9,800 nucleotides of DNA, from positions 1 through 9,800 of the forward strand of contig JAHFQL010000042.1 in the NCBI GenBank assembly GCA_023259315.1, in the 5' to 3' direction. Origin of the DNA: Candidatus Woesearchaeota archaeon. Lineage in GTDB: Archaea; Nanoarchaeota; Nanoarchaeia; Woesearchaeales; GW2011-AR4. A model generated the notes under the pieces. It was not told where the DNA came from, ran no database searches, and saw only the letters and a list, made by a program, of their open reading frames with translations. Numbering within the stretch: position 1 is the stretch's first letter; the number at the start of each line of letters is the position of its first letter. Of the stretch, positions 1-6,528 are shown piece by piece. The position numbers and the translations under genes were made by a program.

Positions 1-16
1 CTTCTAAACTGCTGTA

Positions 17-52
17 TTATCCACTTTCTTTTTTTTCGTTTAATTTTTCCAT
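17..52 (-). CDS. possible start of a leftward gene, broken or tiny
   Basis: On the minus strand a GAGGTG motif (plus 59-64) lies 6 bases before an ATG at 52-50, a good Shine-Dalgarno arrangement. The frame reads MEKLNEKKESG and stops at 19-17. It passes through a run of eight A (plus 29-36). One inserted or lost base there would keep a frame open to the window edge, reading roughly KWIIQQFR. It could be the 5' end of a gene lying off the left edge with a homopolymer frameshift, a genuine 11-residue peptide, or chance. The product is not recognised. Confidence 0.2.
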   Translation of the reverse strand: MEKLNEKKESG

Positions 53-141
53 TAAAAACACCTCAAAAGAAGAGAAATCTTATCAAATATTAAAGTGTAA
101 ATTAATAATCAAATTGAACACTCATCCAAATTTTTAATAAA

Positions 142-150
142 CTTTTTAAA
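142..150 (+). promoter_or_regulatory. TATA-like box of secE
   Basis: CTTTTTAAA is centred about 26 bases before the secE ATG, the spacing expected when transcription begins at or next to the start codon. No Shine-Dalgarno motif is seen between the box and the ATG. Background is AT-rich, so single boxes are weak evidence; the repeated spacing across this window is the main support. Confidence 0.45.
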
Positions 151-172
151 GAGAATATAATTCTATTTTAAT

Positions 173-373
173 ATGGAAGAGCAAAACCAGACTTCGTGGA
201 GATACAAAGTAAAATCTTTTATCCAGGAAGCAATAAGGGTTCTAAAAATCACAAAGAAGCCGGATGCAGTTGAGTTCAAGACAATAGTCAAGGTAAGCGG
301 CTTGGGAATCTTGATTATAGGCGGTGTCGGATTTGTGATACAGATGGTTAAGCTGCTGTTTTTCCAAAAATAA
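173..373 (+). CDS. secE: preprotein translocase subunit SecE (Sec61 gamma)
   Basis: This is the small essential subunit that clamps the SecY channel in the cytoplasmic membrane. The 66-residue length, the single C-terminal membrane segment (about residues 41-64, glycine- and isoleucine-rich) and the preceding amphipathic helix with the motif RVLKITKKPDAVEF are typical of archaeal and eukaryotic SecE/Sec61 gamma; bacterial SecE would carry a different hinge motif. The ATG at 173 is chosen because a TATA-like box sits 26 bases upstream and the protein has full family length. In many archaea secE precedes spt5/nusG and ribosomal protein genes. Here it is alone and converges on folA with one base between the stop codons. 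This gene is the best single marker that the organism is archaeal. Confidence 0.93.
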   Translation: MEEQNQTSWRYKVKSFIQEAIRVLKITKKPDAVEFKTIVKVSGLGILIIGGVGFVIQMVKLLFFQK

Positions 374-374
374 C

Positions 375-854
375 CTATTTTATTCTTTCCAAATCAACAA
401 AAGAATATCTTAATCCATTATTGTTGTACTCTTCCTTGTGTATTTCTTTCCATTCATTTTTATTGTATTCAGGAAAATAGGCATCGCCTTCAAAATCTGC
501 GTCTATGAAAGTAAGATACATCTTGTTTGCTTTTGCCATAAATTCCTTGAATATTTGTGAGCCGCCTATAATCATGGCTTCATTATTTCCATGAGCATCT
601 TCCAAGGCCTCTTCAGCAGAATGAGCCACAACACAGCCTTCTGCTTTATATTTTTCATCTCTTGTTATTATTATGTTGATTCTGTTAGGCAATGGCTTCC
701 CAATGCTTTCAAATGTCTTTCTTCCCATTATGACTGGCTTGCCGGAAGTGATTTGCTTGAATCTCTTCAAATCAGCAGATAGTTTCCATGGAAGAGTATT
801 GCCCTTTCCAATGACCCTATCCCTACCAATTGCTGCGATTAATGATATTATCAT
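375..854 (-). CDS. folA: dihydrofolate reductase
   Basis: Reduces dihydrofolate to tetrahydrofolate with NADPH, regenerating the folate oxidised by thymidylate synthase. At 159 residues it matches the chromosomal bacterial enzyme in length. Visible family signatures are the N-terminal strand with IGxxRVIGKGNTLPW, the substrate-binding acid at D28 in LSADLKRFK, the GRKTFESIG nucleotide-binding segment around residues 44-52, the IIGG turn (G97-G98), and the C-terminal FEGDAYFPEY region. It lies downstream of thyA on the same strand with a 70-base gap. That gap carries its own TATA-like box 26 bases before the ATG, so folA may be transcribed separately as a leaderless message. The sequence looks bacterial in type; transfer into the archaeal lineage is an inference. 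Confidence 0.96.
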   Translation of the reverse strand: MIISLIAAIGRDRVIGKGNTLPWKLSADLKRFKQITSGKPVIMGRKTFESIGKPLPNRINIIITRDEKYKAEGCVVAHSAEEALEDAHGNNEAMIIGGSQIFKEFMAKANKMYLTFIDADFEGDAYFPEYNKNEWKEIHKEEYNNNGLRYSFVDLERIK

Positions 855-876
855 TTTGATTTTTATTTATTTTTTA

Positions 877-884
877 TTATTAAA
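877..884 (-). promoter_or_regulatory. TATA-like box of folA
   Basis: On the minus strand TTTAATAA is centred about 26 bases upstream of the folA ATG in the thyA-folA gap, and no ribosome-binding motif follows it. It suggests an independent leaderless folA transcript. The gap is extremely AT-rich, so other positions are possible. Confidence 0.35.
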
Positions 885-924
885 CATTTCAATAAAATTA
901 TTTTTCAATAAAAATTCAAAATCC

Positions 925-1770
925 TCAAACTGCCATTGGAGCTTTTATTGACGGATGATATTGGTAATTCTCCAACTTTATCTCTTGTATCCTAAAATCG
1001 CCAATGCTTTTTATTTCCGGATTCAGCCACAATGTTGGCAAAGGAAACGGTTTTCTTGATAGTTGCTCTTTAACTTGCTCAAAATGATTGTGGTAAATGT
1101 GGGAGTCTGCCAAAACGTGCACAAAATCACCTGCCTTTAAATTTGTAACTTGAGCTACCATATGCAGCAGTAAAGAATAGGAAGCGATATTGAATGGAAC
1201 ACCTAAAAACATATCGCAAGAGCGCTGATACATCTGCAATGAAAGTTTTCCATTCGCAACAAAGAACTGGAAAAAAGCGTGGCATGGAGGCAAAGACATT
1301 TTGTCAAGGTCGCCAGGGTTCCATGCTGTGACAATAATCCTCCTGCTTGTGGGATTTTCCTTAATTGCCTTGATTGCATTTGCAAGCTGGTCTATTTCTT
1401 TTCCATCAGAACTTTTCCATTTTCTCCATTGCACGCCGTAAATCCTGCCCAAATCGCCTTCAAACTTGGCTTTCGGTTTCCAGTAATCAGATTGGGCATT
1501 CGCCGTCCAGATTGTTGTTTTGCTTGCGTCCCTTGTTCCATGAAGTATTTCCGCTAATCTTCTTTCATCACCAGACCCTTCAATGAACCATAATAATTCA
1601 GAAACAACACTGTTCCATGCCAGCTTTTTTGTTGTGATTGCAGGAAAGCCATTTTCCATATTAAAGCGCAACTGCATCCCGAAAACCGCTCTTGTTCCTA
1701 TGCCTGTTCGGTCTTTCCTGTCTACTCCATTATCCAGAACATATTTTAAAGCATCGAGATACTGGTTCAT
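925..1770 (-). CDS. thyA: thymidylate synthase (ThyA type)
   Basis: Methylates dUMP to dTMP using methylenetetrahydrofolate as carbon donor and reductant, producing the dihydrofolate that the adjacent folA product recycles. The 281-residue protein has the complete ThyA signature set: DRTG at residues 20-23 (phosphate-binding R21), the W-rich segment with YGVQWRKW near 111-118, [10 protein letters not shown] at 143-152, the nucleophilic cysteine C163 in [26 protein letters not shown] at 182-195, the DSHIYHNH motif near 222-229, and the conserved C-terminal end PMAV. Length is slightly above the 264 residues of the E. coli enzyme. The ATG is 6 bases from one arm of the terminal helix of the RNA candidate upstream, and a TATA-like box is centred 25 bases before it. 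Many archaea use the flavin enzyme ThyX instead, so a ThyA/FolA pair is informative. Confidence 0.97.
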   Translation of the reverse strand: MNQYLDALKYVLDNGVDRKDRTGIGTRAVFGMQLRFNMENGFPAITTKKLAWNSVVSELLWFIEGSGDERRLAEILHGTRDASKTTIWTANAQSDYWKPKAKFEGDLGRIYGVQWRKWKSSDGKEIDQLANAIKAIKENPTSRRIIVTAWNPGDLDKMSLPPCHAFFQFFVANGKLSLQMYQRSCDMFLGVPFNIASYSLLLHMVAQVTNLKAGDFVHVLADSHIYHNHFEQVKEQLSRKPFPLPTLWLNPEIKSIGDFRIQEIKLENYQYHPSIKAPMAV

Positions 1771-1775
1771 CTATG

Positions 1776-2048
1776 TTAAACCTCGTAGTCTTTAAGTATT
1801 TTATCCCCTACTCAAGTGTAAAGGCAATTACGACATTCATCTATCCGTGATAGCTTAGCTTCACATTATTGCGGTCGTATTCAAGGCATTGCACCAATCA
1901 TAAAGCAGGCTTGCTTTGCAGCAGAGGCCTATATCGAAATCGGCGTCGCCTCATGATGCCTTACATTTCCTTTGAGGATTGTAATTCCTGTTATTCATAA
2001 GCATTGTGTAAATTATTGCACAGCAATTATAAAAACCACGAGGTTTAA
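1776..2048 (-). ncRNA. candidate structured RNA, family not recognised
   Basis: This gap between thyA and the antiporter has no credible reading frame but folds by eye. Its ends pair perfectly over 11 bases (1776-1786 with 2038-2048). Nested inside are 1829-1834 with 1874-1879 enclosing 1841-1845 with 1849-1853; 1883-1889 with 1956-1962 enclosing two hairpins, 1902-1907/1912-1917 (four-base loop) and 1924-1928/1948-1952; a hairpin 1961-1965/1980-1984 with inner stem 1968-1971/1975-1978 (sharing two bases with the preceding helix); and 2001-2008/2019-2024 with a two-base bulge. The minus strand is favoured because a TATA-like box lies upstream at 2079-2089. The size of about 270 bases fits RNase P or SRP RNA, but I do not see the conserved RNase P CR-I/CR-V sequences or the SRP helix 8 motif. 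It could also be a thyA leader. Confidence 0.45.
1790..1799 (-). promoter_or_regulatory. possible TATA-like box of thyA
   Basis: The minus strand reads ATACTTAAAG centred about 25 bases before the thyA ATG, the same spacing as for the other genes. It lies inside the structured RNA candidate, near its 3' end. Either thyA has its own leaderless start here or it is read through from the RNA promoter; the sequence alone does not decide. Confidence 0.3.
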
Positions 2049-2078
2049 TCATGCAATCATTATAAGATAGAATGAACT

Positions 2079-2089
2079 ATAATTTAAAG
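2079..2089 (-). promoter_or_regulatory. TATA-like box upstream of the RNA candidate
   Basis: The minus strand reads CTTTAAATTAT. A start about 25 bases downstream would fall near 2059, shortly before the 5' arm of the terminal helix at 2048. A second AT-rich element (CTTATAATG, near 2059-2067) is a competing choice. Confidence 0.35.
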
Positions 2090-2100
2090 ATTACTAAAAT

Positions 2101-2138
2101 AAGCCTCCGATTCTTGAATATTATGAATTATTATGGCT
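2101..2138 (-). terminator. weak hairpin and T-rich tail after the antiporter gene
   Basis: Downstream of the antiporter stop on the minus strand, AAGCC (plus 2134-2138) can pair with GGCTT (plus 2101-2105), followed by ATTTTA. The stem has only five pairs and a long AT-rich loop, so this is a weak candidate terminator; archaeal termination often needs only the T-rich stretch. Confidence 0.2.
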
Positions 2139-2151
2139 TGTTTGTAACATG

Positions 2152-3330
2152 TTATTCATAATTCATCTTATAAATCCAATTCTTCAAAATAATTGGGGTG
2201 GTTATGGTTGTCAATAAGCTCATTATGACTAATGAGACGTAAATATCCTGCCCTATTAATTTTTGATTCAGGCCAATCAGCGCAACTATCATGGCAACTT
2301 CACCTCTCGGCGACATGCCAAAGCCGATAATTAGGGAATCCTTGCGCGACATGCCCTGGAGTCTTGCGGGTATATAACATCCTACAAGTTTTGTGAGGAT
2401 GGCAACAACGGTCAATGCAGTCAGAAACCAGATTATTTGGCTGCCCAGCGCATGAAAATCAGCAATCACGCCCAGGGATACAAAAAATATTGAGGCAAAT
2501 ATTATATGGAAATATTCCGCGCCCTCCTTGTAATCCTTACCGTGCTTTATAATAGCGCCTTCAAGAGAAACTCCTGCAATAAAAGAGCCGACTATTGCTG
2601 ACAACCCAATCAATTCAGCAGACATTGCATAAAAAAATGCAACCATCATGGCAAAAATAAATACAAACTCAGGAAATTTTTTAGCAATCTCTGCATGGTC
2701 AATTTTTTCAAGGAGCCTGCTTAAATATCTTGAGCCTAAGTAAGCCCCTATCACTAAAAACCCGGACGCTTTTGCAAATATCAGGACAATTGACAACACT
2801 GAAAACGAGCCTGACACTATTTGCTCGGAAAATGACAATGCCAATAAGCCCAAAATATCATCAATGACTGCTGCACCAATTATTGCTTTAGCAGCCTCTG
2901 TCTGCAATTTTCCCATTTCCTTCAAGACATTCGCGGTTATTGCTATGCTGGTGGCAGTCAATGCGGTGCCAACAAAAACCGCGCTTCCAAAGCCATAACC
3001 AAAAATTTTTGCAAGATAAAATCCTGAAACCCACGGCACAACAACACCTACCAATGCAATAATTCCGCATTTCAAATTGTATATGTCCTTTAGCTTAAAC
3101 TCAAGCCCCACGACAAAAAGAAGGATTATTGCGCCAAGATTGGCAATGCTTCTTACAAAATCTGTGTATGTGATGAATCCCAACAAGCTCGGACCAATCA
3201 GAAATCCAAACAGAATTTCACCTATGACGGCTGACTGATTAATTTTTGATGCAAGAATATAGCCTGCGAGAGCTACAAACAGCAGTAAACTCATCTGGAA
3301 TTCTATTGTATTAACTAACTCCCAAACCAT
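2152..3330 (-). CDS. CPA2-family cation/proton antiporter (NapA/KefB-like)
   Basis: An integral membrane antiporter exchanging protons for Na+ or K+ to hold cytoplasmic pH and ion balance. The 392 residues are almost entirely hydrophobic membrane segments and form only the transport domain, without the C-terminal TrkA-N/RCK nucleotide-binding domain found in KefB/KefC. Family signs are INQSAVIGEILFGFLIGPSL at about 30-49, GLEF (75-78), the unwound-helix motif TATSIA (125-130), the ion-binding pair D157-D158 in AAVIDDILG, a helix-10 lysine (K314) and the motif SPRGEVAMIVA at 340-350. In this superfamily two aspartates at that site mark the electrogenic Na+/H+ branch (NapA, NhaA), while Asn-Asp marks electroneutral exchange; electrogenic transport is therefore inferred. 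A TATA-like box is centred 25 bases before the ATG. The gene is divergent from the Dabb-like gene. Confidence 0.9.
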   Translation of the reverse strand: MVWELVNTIEFQMSLLLFVALAGYILASKINQSAVIGEILFGFLIGPSLLGFITYTDFVRSIANLGAIILLFVVGLEFKLKDIYNLKCGIIALVGVVVPWVSGFYLAKIFGYGFGSAVFVGTALTATSIAITANVLKEMGKLQTEAAKAIIGAAVIDDILGLLALSFSEQIVSGSFSVLSIVLIFAKASGFLVIGAYLGSRYLSRLLEKIDHAEIAKKFPEFVFIFAMMVAFFYAMSAELIGLSAIVGSFIAGVSLEGAIIKHGKDYKEGAEYFHIIFASIFFVSLGVIADFHALGSQIIWFLTALTVVAILTKLVGCYIPARLQGMSRKDSLIIGFGMSPRGEVAMIVALIGLNQKLIGQDIYVSLVIMSLLTTITTPIILKNWIYKMNYE

Positions 3331-3349
3331 AAAAATTTTAAATATTAAC

Positions 3350-3359
3350 TTATATAAAA
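3350..3359 (-). promoter_or_regulatory. TATA-like box of the antiporter gene
   Basis: Minus strand TTTTATATAA is centred 25 bases before the antiporter ATG with no Shine-Dalgarno site between. It is one of the best matches to an archaeal TATA box in the window and supports a leaderless transcript. It is separate from the divergent box at 3392-3401. Confidence 0.5.
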
Positions 3360-3391
3360 ATATTATCCAAATTATTAAAGTGTCTAAGATA

Positions 3392-3401
3392 AATTTATAA
3401 A
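3392..3401 (+). promoter_or_regulatory. TATA-like box of the Dabb-like gene
   Basis: AATTTATAAA is centred about 28 bases upstream of the ATG at 3425. An earlier ATG at 3417 gives only two codons before a stop, and no ribosome-binding motif is visible, so a short or absent leader is likely. Confidence 0.45.
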
Positions 3402-3424
3402 TAGTTTAGTATTACTATGATTTA

Positions 3425-3772
3425 ATGGTAGCACCGATAGTTGATTTGGGGCAGGTGGAACGTATAATCCTATTCGACCGGATACCCGGCACTCCTGATA
3501 GCAAAATTGATACTTTAGAGCAATCTTTGAAACCATTAGTAGAAAGAATGAAAAAAGAGGGTGTTTTATCTGCTAGATTAGAGCGTTGCACACCTGTAGC
3601 TATATCCGATTTTTTGAGAGCAAATGAATATGAATTTGCACTTTATTTTCGTTTTAGGGACGCGAAAGCTGTAGAAGAGTTTGGACATAATCAAGTACAT
3701 ACAGCTTGGGCTGATGATTATTATAGGAATATTCGTGCTCCAAGTTTCGCAATTTTTCACCACGACATTTGA
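3425..3772 (+). CDS. small Dabb-like (dimeric alpha-beta barrel) protein
   Basis: A soluble protein of 115 residues with no signal peptide or membrane segment. The pattern suggests the stress-responsive A/B barrel (Dabb) fold, a ferredoxin-like domain that forms dimers. An N-terminal strand carries VERIILFDRIPG, a helix follows (about 30-47), then the strand EYEFALYFRFRD, the segment FGHNQVHTAWADDYYRNI (compare the His-containing helix of Dabb proteins) and a final strand ending FHHDI. The cluster of histidines (H88, H92, H112, H113) could serve catalysis or metal binding, but this is not shown. Known members include plant stress proteins and small isomerase- or cyclase-like enzymes, so the substrate cannot be named. 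The gene stands alone between the divergent antiporter and thiC, with its own TATA-like box. Confidence 0.65.
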   Translation: MVAPIVDLGQVERIILFDRIPGTPDSKIDTLEQSLKPLVERMKKEGVLSARLERCTPVAISDFLRANEYEFALYFRFRDAKAVEEFGHNQVHTAWADDYYRNIRAPSFAIFHHDI

Positions 3773-3779
3773 TAATAAA

Positions 3780-3820
3780 ATTTTCATTAAATTCATTTCT
3801 TTTCTTAAACTTTTGTTCTT
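3780..3820 (+). terminator. T-rich terminator-like stretch
   Basis: After the Dabb-like stop codon comes a pyrimidine-rich stretch with several runs of three to four T and no stem-loop, the form usual for intrinsic termination in archaea. It lies upstream of the thiC TATA-like box, so it could separate the two units. Confidence 0.3.
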
Positions 3821-3840
3821 ATTAAAAATCTTATCAAAAT

Positions 3841-3849
3841 CTTTATAAA
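3841..3849 (+). promoter_or_regulatory. TATA-like box of thiC
   Basis: CTTTATAAA is centred about 27 bases before the thiC ATG, a close match to the archaeal TATA consensus. With no room for a leader, an upstream TPP riboswitch is excluded for this transcript start. Confidence 0.5.
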
Positions 3850-3871
3850 CAAATAAATATTTTCAAATCTC

Positions 3872-5215
3872 ATGCCAACTCAATTAAAATACGCAAGAGA
3901 CAGCATAATAACTAAAGAGATGAAATATGTTGCCGAGCAGGAAAATGTTGATGTTGAATGGCTCAAGCAGGAGATTTCTAAAGGCACGATAATAATTCCC
4001 GCAAATATCAACCACACAAAATTAAAACCAATTGGAATTGGCACAAGATTGAAGACAAAAATAAATGCGAATATCGGAGCTTCCAAGATAAGGGCAAGCG
4101 TTGCAGAGGAATTGAAAAAATTGGATTACTGCATTAAGTATGGTGCAGATACAGCCATGGACTTGAGCACGGGGGGAAATTTAAATGTCATAAGACAATC
4201 AATAATTGACAACTCTCCAATTCCGATTGGAACTGTGCCAACATATCAGGTTGTTGAAGGGGCAAATGGAAAAATAGGAAATATTAAAGCGGAAGATTGG
4301 CTTGATGTAATTGAACTCCAGGCAAAACAGGGAGTGGATTACATGACAATACACGCTGGGGTTTTGAGAAGAACACTGCCTCTGACAAAAAATAGAATAA
4401 CTGGGATTGTATCAAGGGGGGGCGCGATTCTTGCGCGATGGATGATCGAACATGGCAAAGAGAACCCACTTTATACTCAATTTGAGCAAATTTGCGATAT
4501 CTTTGAGAAATGTGATGTTACTTTCTCCCTTGGCGATTCCTTGAGGCCCGGCTCCTTGCATGATGCAACAGATGAAGCACAAATAGAAGAGCTGAAAATT
4601 TTGGGAGAATTGACTTTGAAAGCCTGGAAAAAAGATTGCCAAGTGATGATAGAAGGCCCAGGGCATATTCCCCTAAATCAGATAAAATTAAATGTTGAGC
4701 TTGAAAAGAAATATTGCCATAATGCCCCATTTTATGTTTTAGGTCCTCTTGTTACTGACATAGCGCCAGGCTATGACCATATAACTTCTGCAATCGGGGC
4801 AGCTGTTGCTGGCCAGTATGGGGCAGATTATCTTTGCTATGTAACTCCTGCAGAGCATTTGGGATTGCCGGGTCCTGAAGAAGTCAAGCAAGGAATCATT
4901 GCTTACAAAATTGCAGCGCATGCGGCTGACATTGCCAAAGGCATTAACAATGCCCGCGACAGAGACGACGAATTAAGCAGGGCCAGATTCGATTTTGACT
5001 GGGAGAAGCAGTTTGCTTTGTCTTTAGACCCAGAGGCTGCTCGAAAAATAAGGAGTGATTTGGGCATGGAAGCTGATTTCTGCTCGATGTGCGGCCCCGA
5101 CTATTGCAGCATGAGGAACTTCCACAAAATTATTGGCGAGCAGACTTTTAACGAGAGAAAAATGGAAGAAAAAAAGCTTAAATTGAAGCAGATGGAAGAA
5201 GAGAAGCTGATTTGA
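3872..5215 (+). CDS. thiC: phosphomethylpyrimidine synthase ThiC
   Basis: A radical-SAM enzyme that rearranges aminoimidazole ribotide into hydroxymethylpyrimidine phosphate, the pyrimidine half of thiamine. The 447 residues carry the unmistakable ThiC core: [15 protein letters not shown] near 56-70, [13 protein letters not shown] around 90-102, [11 protein letters not shown], the DYMTIHAGV segment, [54 protein letters not shown] and the C-terminal cluster-binding motif C404-x2-C407-x4-C412, which is intact. The motif order and length match short archaeal ThiC rather than long bacterial forms with an extra N-terminal domain. The last 20 or so residues are a highly charged Lys/Glu tail that looks helical. 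No other thiamine gene is in the window. The purine pathway that supplies its substrate is represented by purM at the right edge, which makes aminoimidazole ribotide. Confidence 0.97.
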   Translation: MPTQLKYARDSIITKEMKYVAEQENVDVEWLKQEISKGTIIIPANINHTKLKPIGIGTRLKTKINANIGASKIRASVAEELKKLDYCIKYGADTAMDLSTGGNLNVIRQSIIDNSPIPIGTVPTYQVVEGANGKIGNIKAEDWLDVIELQAKQGVDYMTIHAGVLRRTLPLTKNRITGIVSRGGAILARWMIEHGKENPLYTQFEQICDIFEKCDVTFSLGDSLRPGSLHDATDEAQIEELKILGELTLKAWKKDCQVMIEGPGHIPLNQIKLNVELEKKYCHNAPFYVLGPLVTDIAPGYDHITSAIGAAVAGQYGADYLCYVTPAEHLGLPGPEEVKQGIIAYKIAAHAADIAKGINNARDRDDELSRARFDFDWEKQFALSLDPEAARKIRSDLGMEADFCSMCGPDYCSMRNFHKIIGEQTFNERKMEEKKLKLKQMEEEKLI

Positions 5216-5229
5216 TTACAAGCAAAAGG

Positions 5230-5241
5230 TTTAATAAAATA
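5230..5241 (+). promoter_or_regulatory. TATA-like box of the oxygenase pair
   Basis: TTTAATAAAATA is centred about 26 bases before the ATG at 5261, in the 45-base gap after thiC. It suggests that the oxygenase pair has its own leaderless start rather than being read only from thiC. Confidence 0.4.
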
Positions 5242-5260
5242 TACTTCTGATCTAATAATA

Positions 5261-5872
5261 ATGTTAAATCAATGGATTAATAATAAATATCTAGAAGAGG
5301 AAGAAATAAATAGGGTTAGAAATAATTTCCTAAAATCCAAGCCTTATTCTAATTTCAATCTTCAAAATTTTTTTAATAAATCTAAATTAGCCAAATTAAA
5401 AAACGGAGCTTTGAAAGAAAAATATGAACTGGTTGACAAGGATTTGTTTACATTGTCACACACCAATGATTTAATTACATCCAAAAATCCAGTTATAAAG
5501 GAATTATATAAATTATTATCGTCAAAAGATTTTATTTCCCTGATGGAAAAGATTACCGGCGAGAACTTATCCAATAAAATTGATATGCAGTCCCACAGCA
5601 TGACCCAGGGGCATTATCTTTTGTTCCATGACGATGTTGTAGATGGAAGAAAGATTGCATACATAGTTTATTTGGCAGACTTCAATGCCAATGACGGAGG
5701 GGCGTTAAGGCTATATGATATTAAAAAACCATTAAATCCACTTAAAAAAATTTACCCAAAATTCAATTCTTTTGCATGCTTCAAGGTTTCTTCCAAATCG
5801 TTGCACGACGTCGAAGAAATTAAATCAAAAAAACAAAGATTGACAATAGGCGGCTGGTTCTATGGTGATTAA
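5261..5872 (+). CDS. 2OG-Fe(II) oxygenase, OGFOD1/Tpa1-like prolyl hydroxylase
   Basis: A 203-residue double-stranded beta-helix oxygenase predicted to use O2, 2-oxoglutarate and Fe(II). The C-terminal half has the complete active site: iron ligands H123-x-D125 in LLFHDDVVDGRKIAYIVYL, distal ligand H182 in SLHDVEEI, and R193 (11 residues later) to hold 2-oxoglutarate, followed by IGGWF. The GGALRLYD motif (146-153) and this wording closely resemble, from memory, the catalytic domain of OGFOD1/Tpa1/Ofd1, which hydroxylates a proline of ribosomal protein uS12 in the decoding centre. That substrate is a hypothesis here. The N-terminal 100 residues are charged and helical. It overlaps the next gene by 11 bases, so the two are probably translationally coupled. 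A general SM-20/P4H-type oxygenase with another target is the alternative. Confidence 0.85.
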   Translation: MLNQWINNKYLEEEEINRVRNNFLKSKPYSNFNLQNFFNKSKLAKLKNGALKEKYELVDKDLFTLSHTNDLITSKNPVIKELYKLLSSKDFISLMEKITGENLSNKIDMQSHSMTQGHYLLFHDDVVDGRKIAYIVYLADFNANDGGALRLYDIKKPLNPLKKIYPKFNSFACFKVSSKSLHDVEEIKSKKQRLTIGGWFYGD

Positions 5873-6431
5873 CACTTTGTATTTGGATAAAGGAATCCTA
5901 AAAAGCGTTGGCAATACTTTCAATATTCAAAATCCCAGAAATATTCAGCTGGAAAAATTTTTCCAGCCTGCTGTTTTTAATTTGCTGCAGGCAAAATTGC
6001 ATAAGTCCAACTACAAGTTAAAATTTCATCCTTATAAACATAGATACTTGGCTGCAAAATCCAAAGAAATTGGTTTATTCCTGAATGGAAAATATTTTAA
6101 AAATCTTGTAAAAGAAATATTAAAAATCCAAAATTACAGATTGGAATATGAAATAAGGAAATTTGAATCAGGCTGTTATACTTTATTGCACGACGCAGAA
6201 AAAGAAAAACCCGGCATTGATTTTGTGATTGATTTTTCAAAAAACGATGAGTATATCGGAGGATACACCACGTATCTGACTGAATATCAGGAACTATTGA
6301 CTTTAAATCCCAAACCCAATTCCCTTTCATTCATAGAAAGAAAAAAAGGGCTTATGAAATATACAAAATATTTTACGCACCAAAACAGAAATTCTATTGT
6401 GCAGGTTGTCGGGGCAATCTTTAAAAAATAA
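5862..6431 (+). CDS. degenerate 2OG-oxygenase-fold protein, probably inactive
   Basis: A 189-residue protein that I align by eye with its upstream neighbour. FFQPAVFNLLQAKL matches the neighbour's FFNKSKLAKL; YTLLHDAEKEK matches YLLFHDD; EYIGGYTTYL matches the GGALRLY strand; the last 27 residues align without gaps. At the active site H110 remains, but the aspartate is A112 and the distal histidine is M165; the 2OG arginine is kept as R176. With two of three iron ligands lost it should not bind iron normally, so a structural, regulatory or substrate-binding role is inferred. Its ATG lies inside the last codons of the preceding gene, in another frame. OGFOD1/Tpa1 enzymes carry a second, inactive beta-helix domain after the catalytic one, and this pair may be a split version. 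An independently decayed duplicate is the other reading. Confidence 0.7.
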   Translation: MVINTLYLDKGILKSVGNTFNIQNPRNIQLEKFFQPAVFNLLQAKLHKSNYKLKFHPYKHRYLAAKSKEIGLFLNGKYFKNLVKEILKIQNYRLEYEIRKFESGCYTLLHDAEKEKPGIDFVIDFSKNDEYIGGYTTYLTEYQELLTLNPKPNSLSFIERKKGLMKYTKYFTHQNRNSIVQVVGAIFKK

Positions 6432-6462
6432 AATGAATTTATTAAACTACATCAAACTAAAG

Positions 6463-6472
6463 ATTTATAAAT
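6463..6472 (+). promoter_or_regulatory. TATA-like box of fabI
   Basis: ATTTATAAAT lies between the second oxygenase gene and fabI. A start about 25 bases downstream would fall near 6493 and leave a leader of some 35 bases that contains the GGAGG site, unlike the leaderless genes elsewhere in the window. Confidence 0.4.
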
Positions 6473-6514
6473 TAAAGTTATTTCTTCGACATAATCTGAA
6501 AATATTAATTTTTT

Positions 6515-6519
6515 GGAGG
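6515..6519 (+). promoter_or_regulatory. Shine-Dalgarno site that fixes the fabI start
   Basis: GGAGG stands 9 bases before the ATG at 6529. It is the only strong ribosome-binding site before a main gene in this window and argues against the longer frame from 6397. Confidence 0.75.
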
Positions 6520-6528
6520 CCAGATAAA

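Noticed and set aside
1279..1557. Open frames on the plus strand opposite thyA
   Set aside because: They are cysteine-rich, low-complexity products antisense to a fully conserved thyA and have no recognisable domain.
1776..2048. Typical RNase P RNA, SRP RNA or a tRNA in the thyA-antiporter gap
   Set aside because: No clear CR-I/CR-V bases, no SRP helix 8 loop sequence and no T-loop motif were seen on either strand; kept as an unassigned structured RNA instead.
3773..3871. TPP riboswitch before thiC
   Set aside because: The gap is very AT-rich with no visible conserved TPP-riboswitch elements, and the TATA-like box leaves no leader.
4171..4176. G-rich runs in thiC as possible sequence errors
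   Set aside because: They encode the conserved STGG and SRGG motifs of ThiC, so they are real coding sequence.
6397..6528. 44-residue N-terminal extension of fabI in the same frame
   Set aside because: It overlaps the upstream gene, is Lys/Leu-rich with no FabI similarity, and the GGAGG site at 6515 points to the ATG at 6529, which gives standard FabI length.
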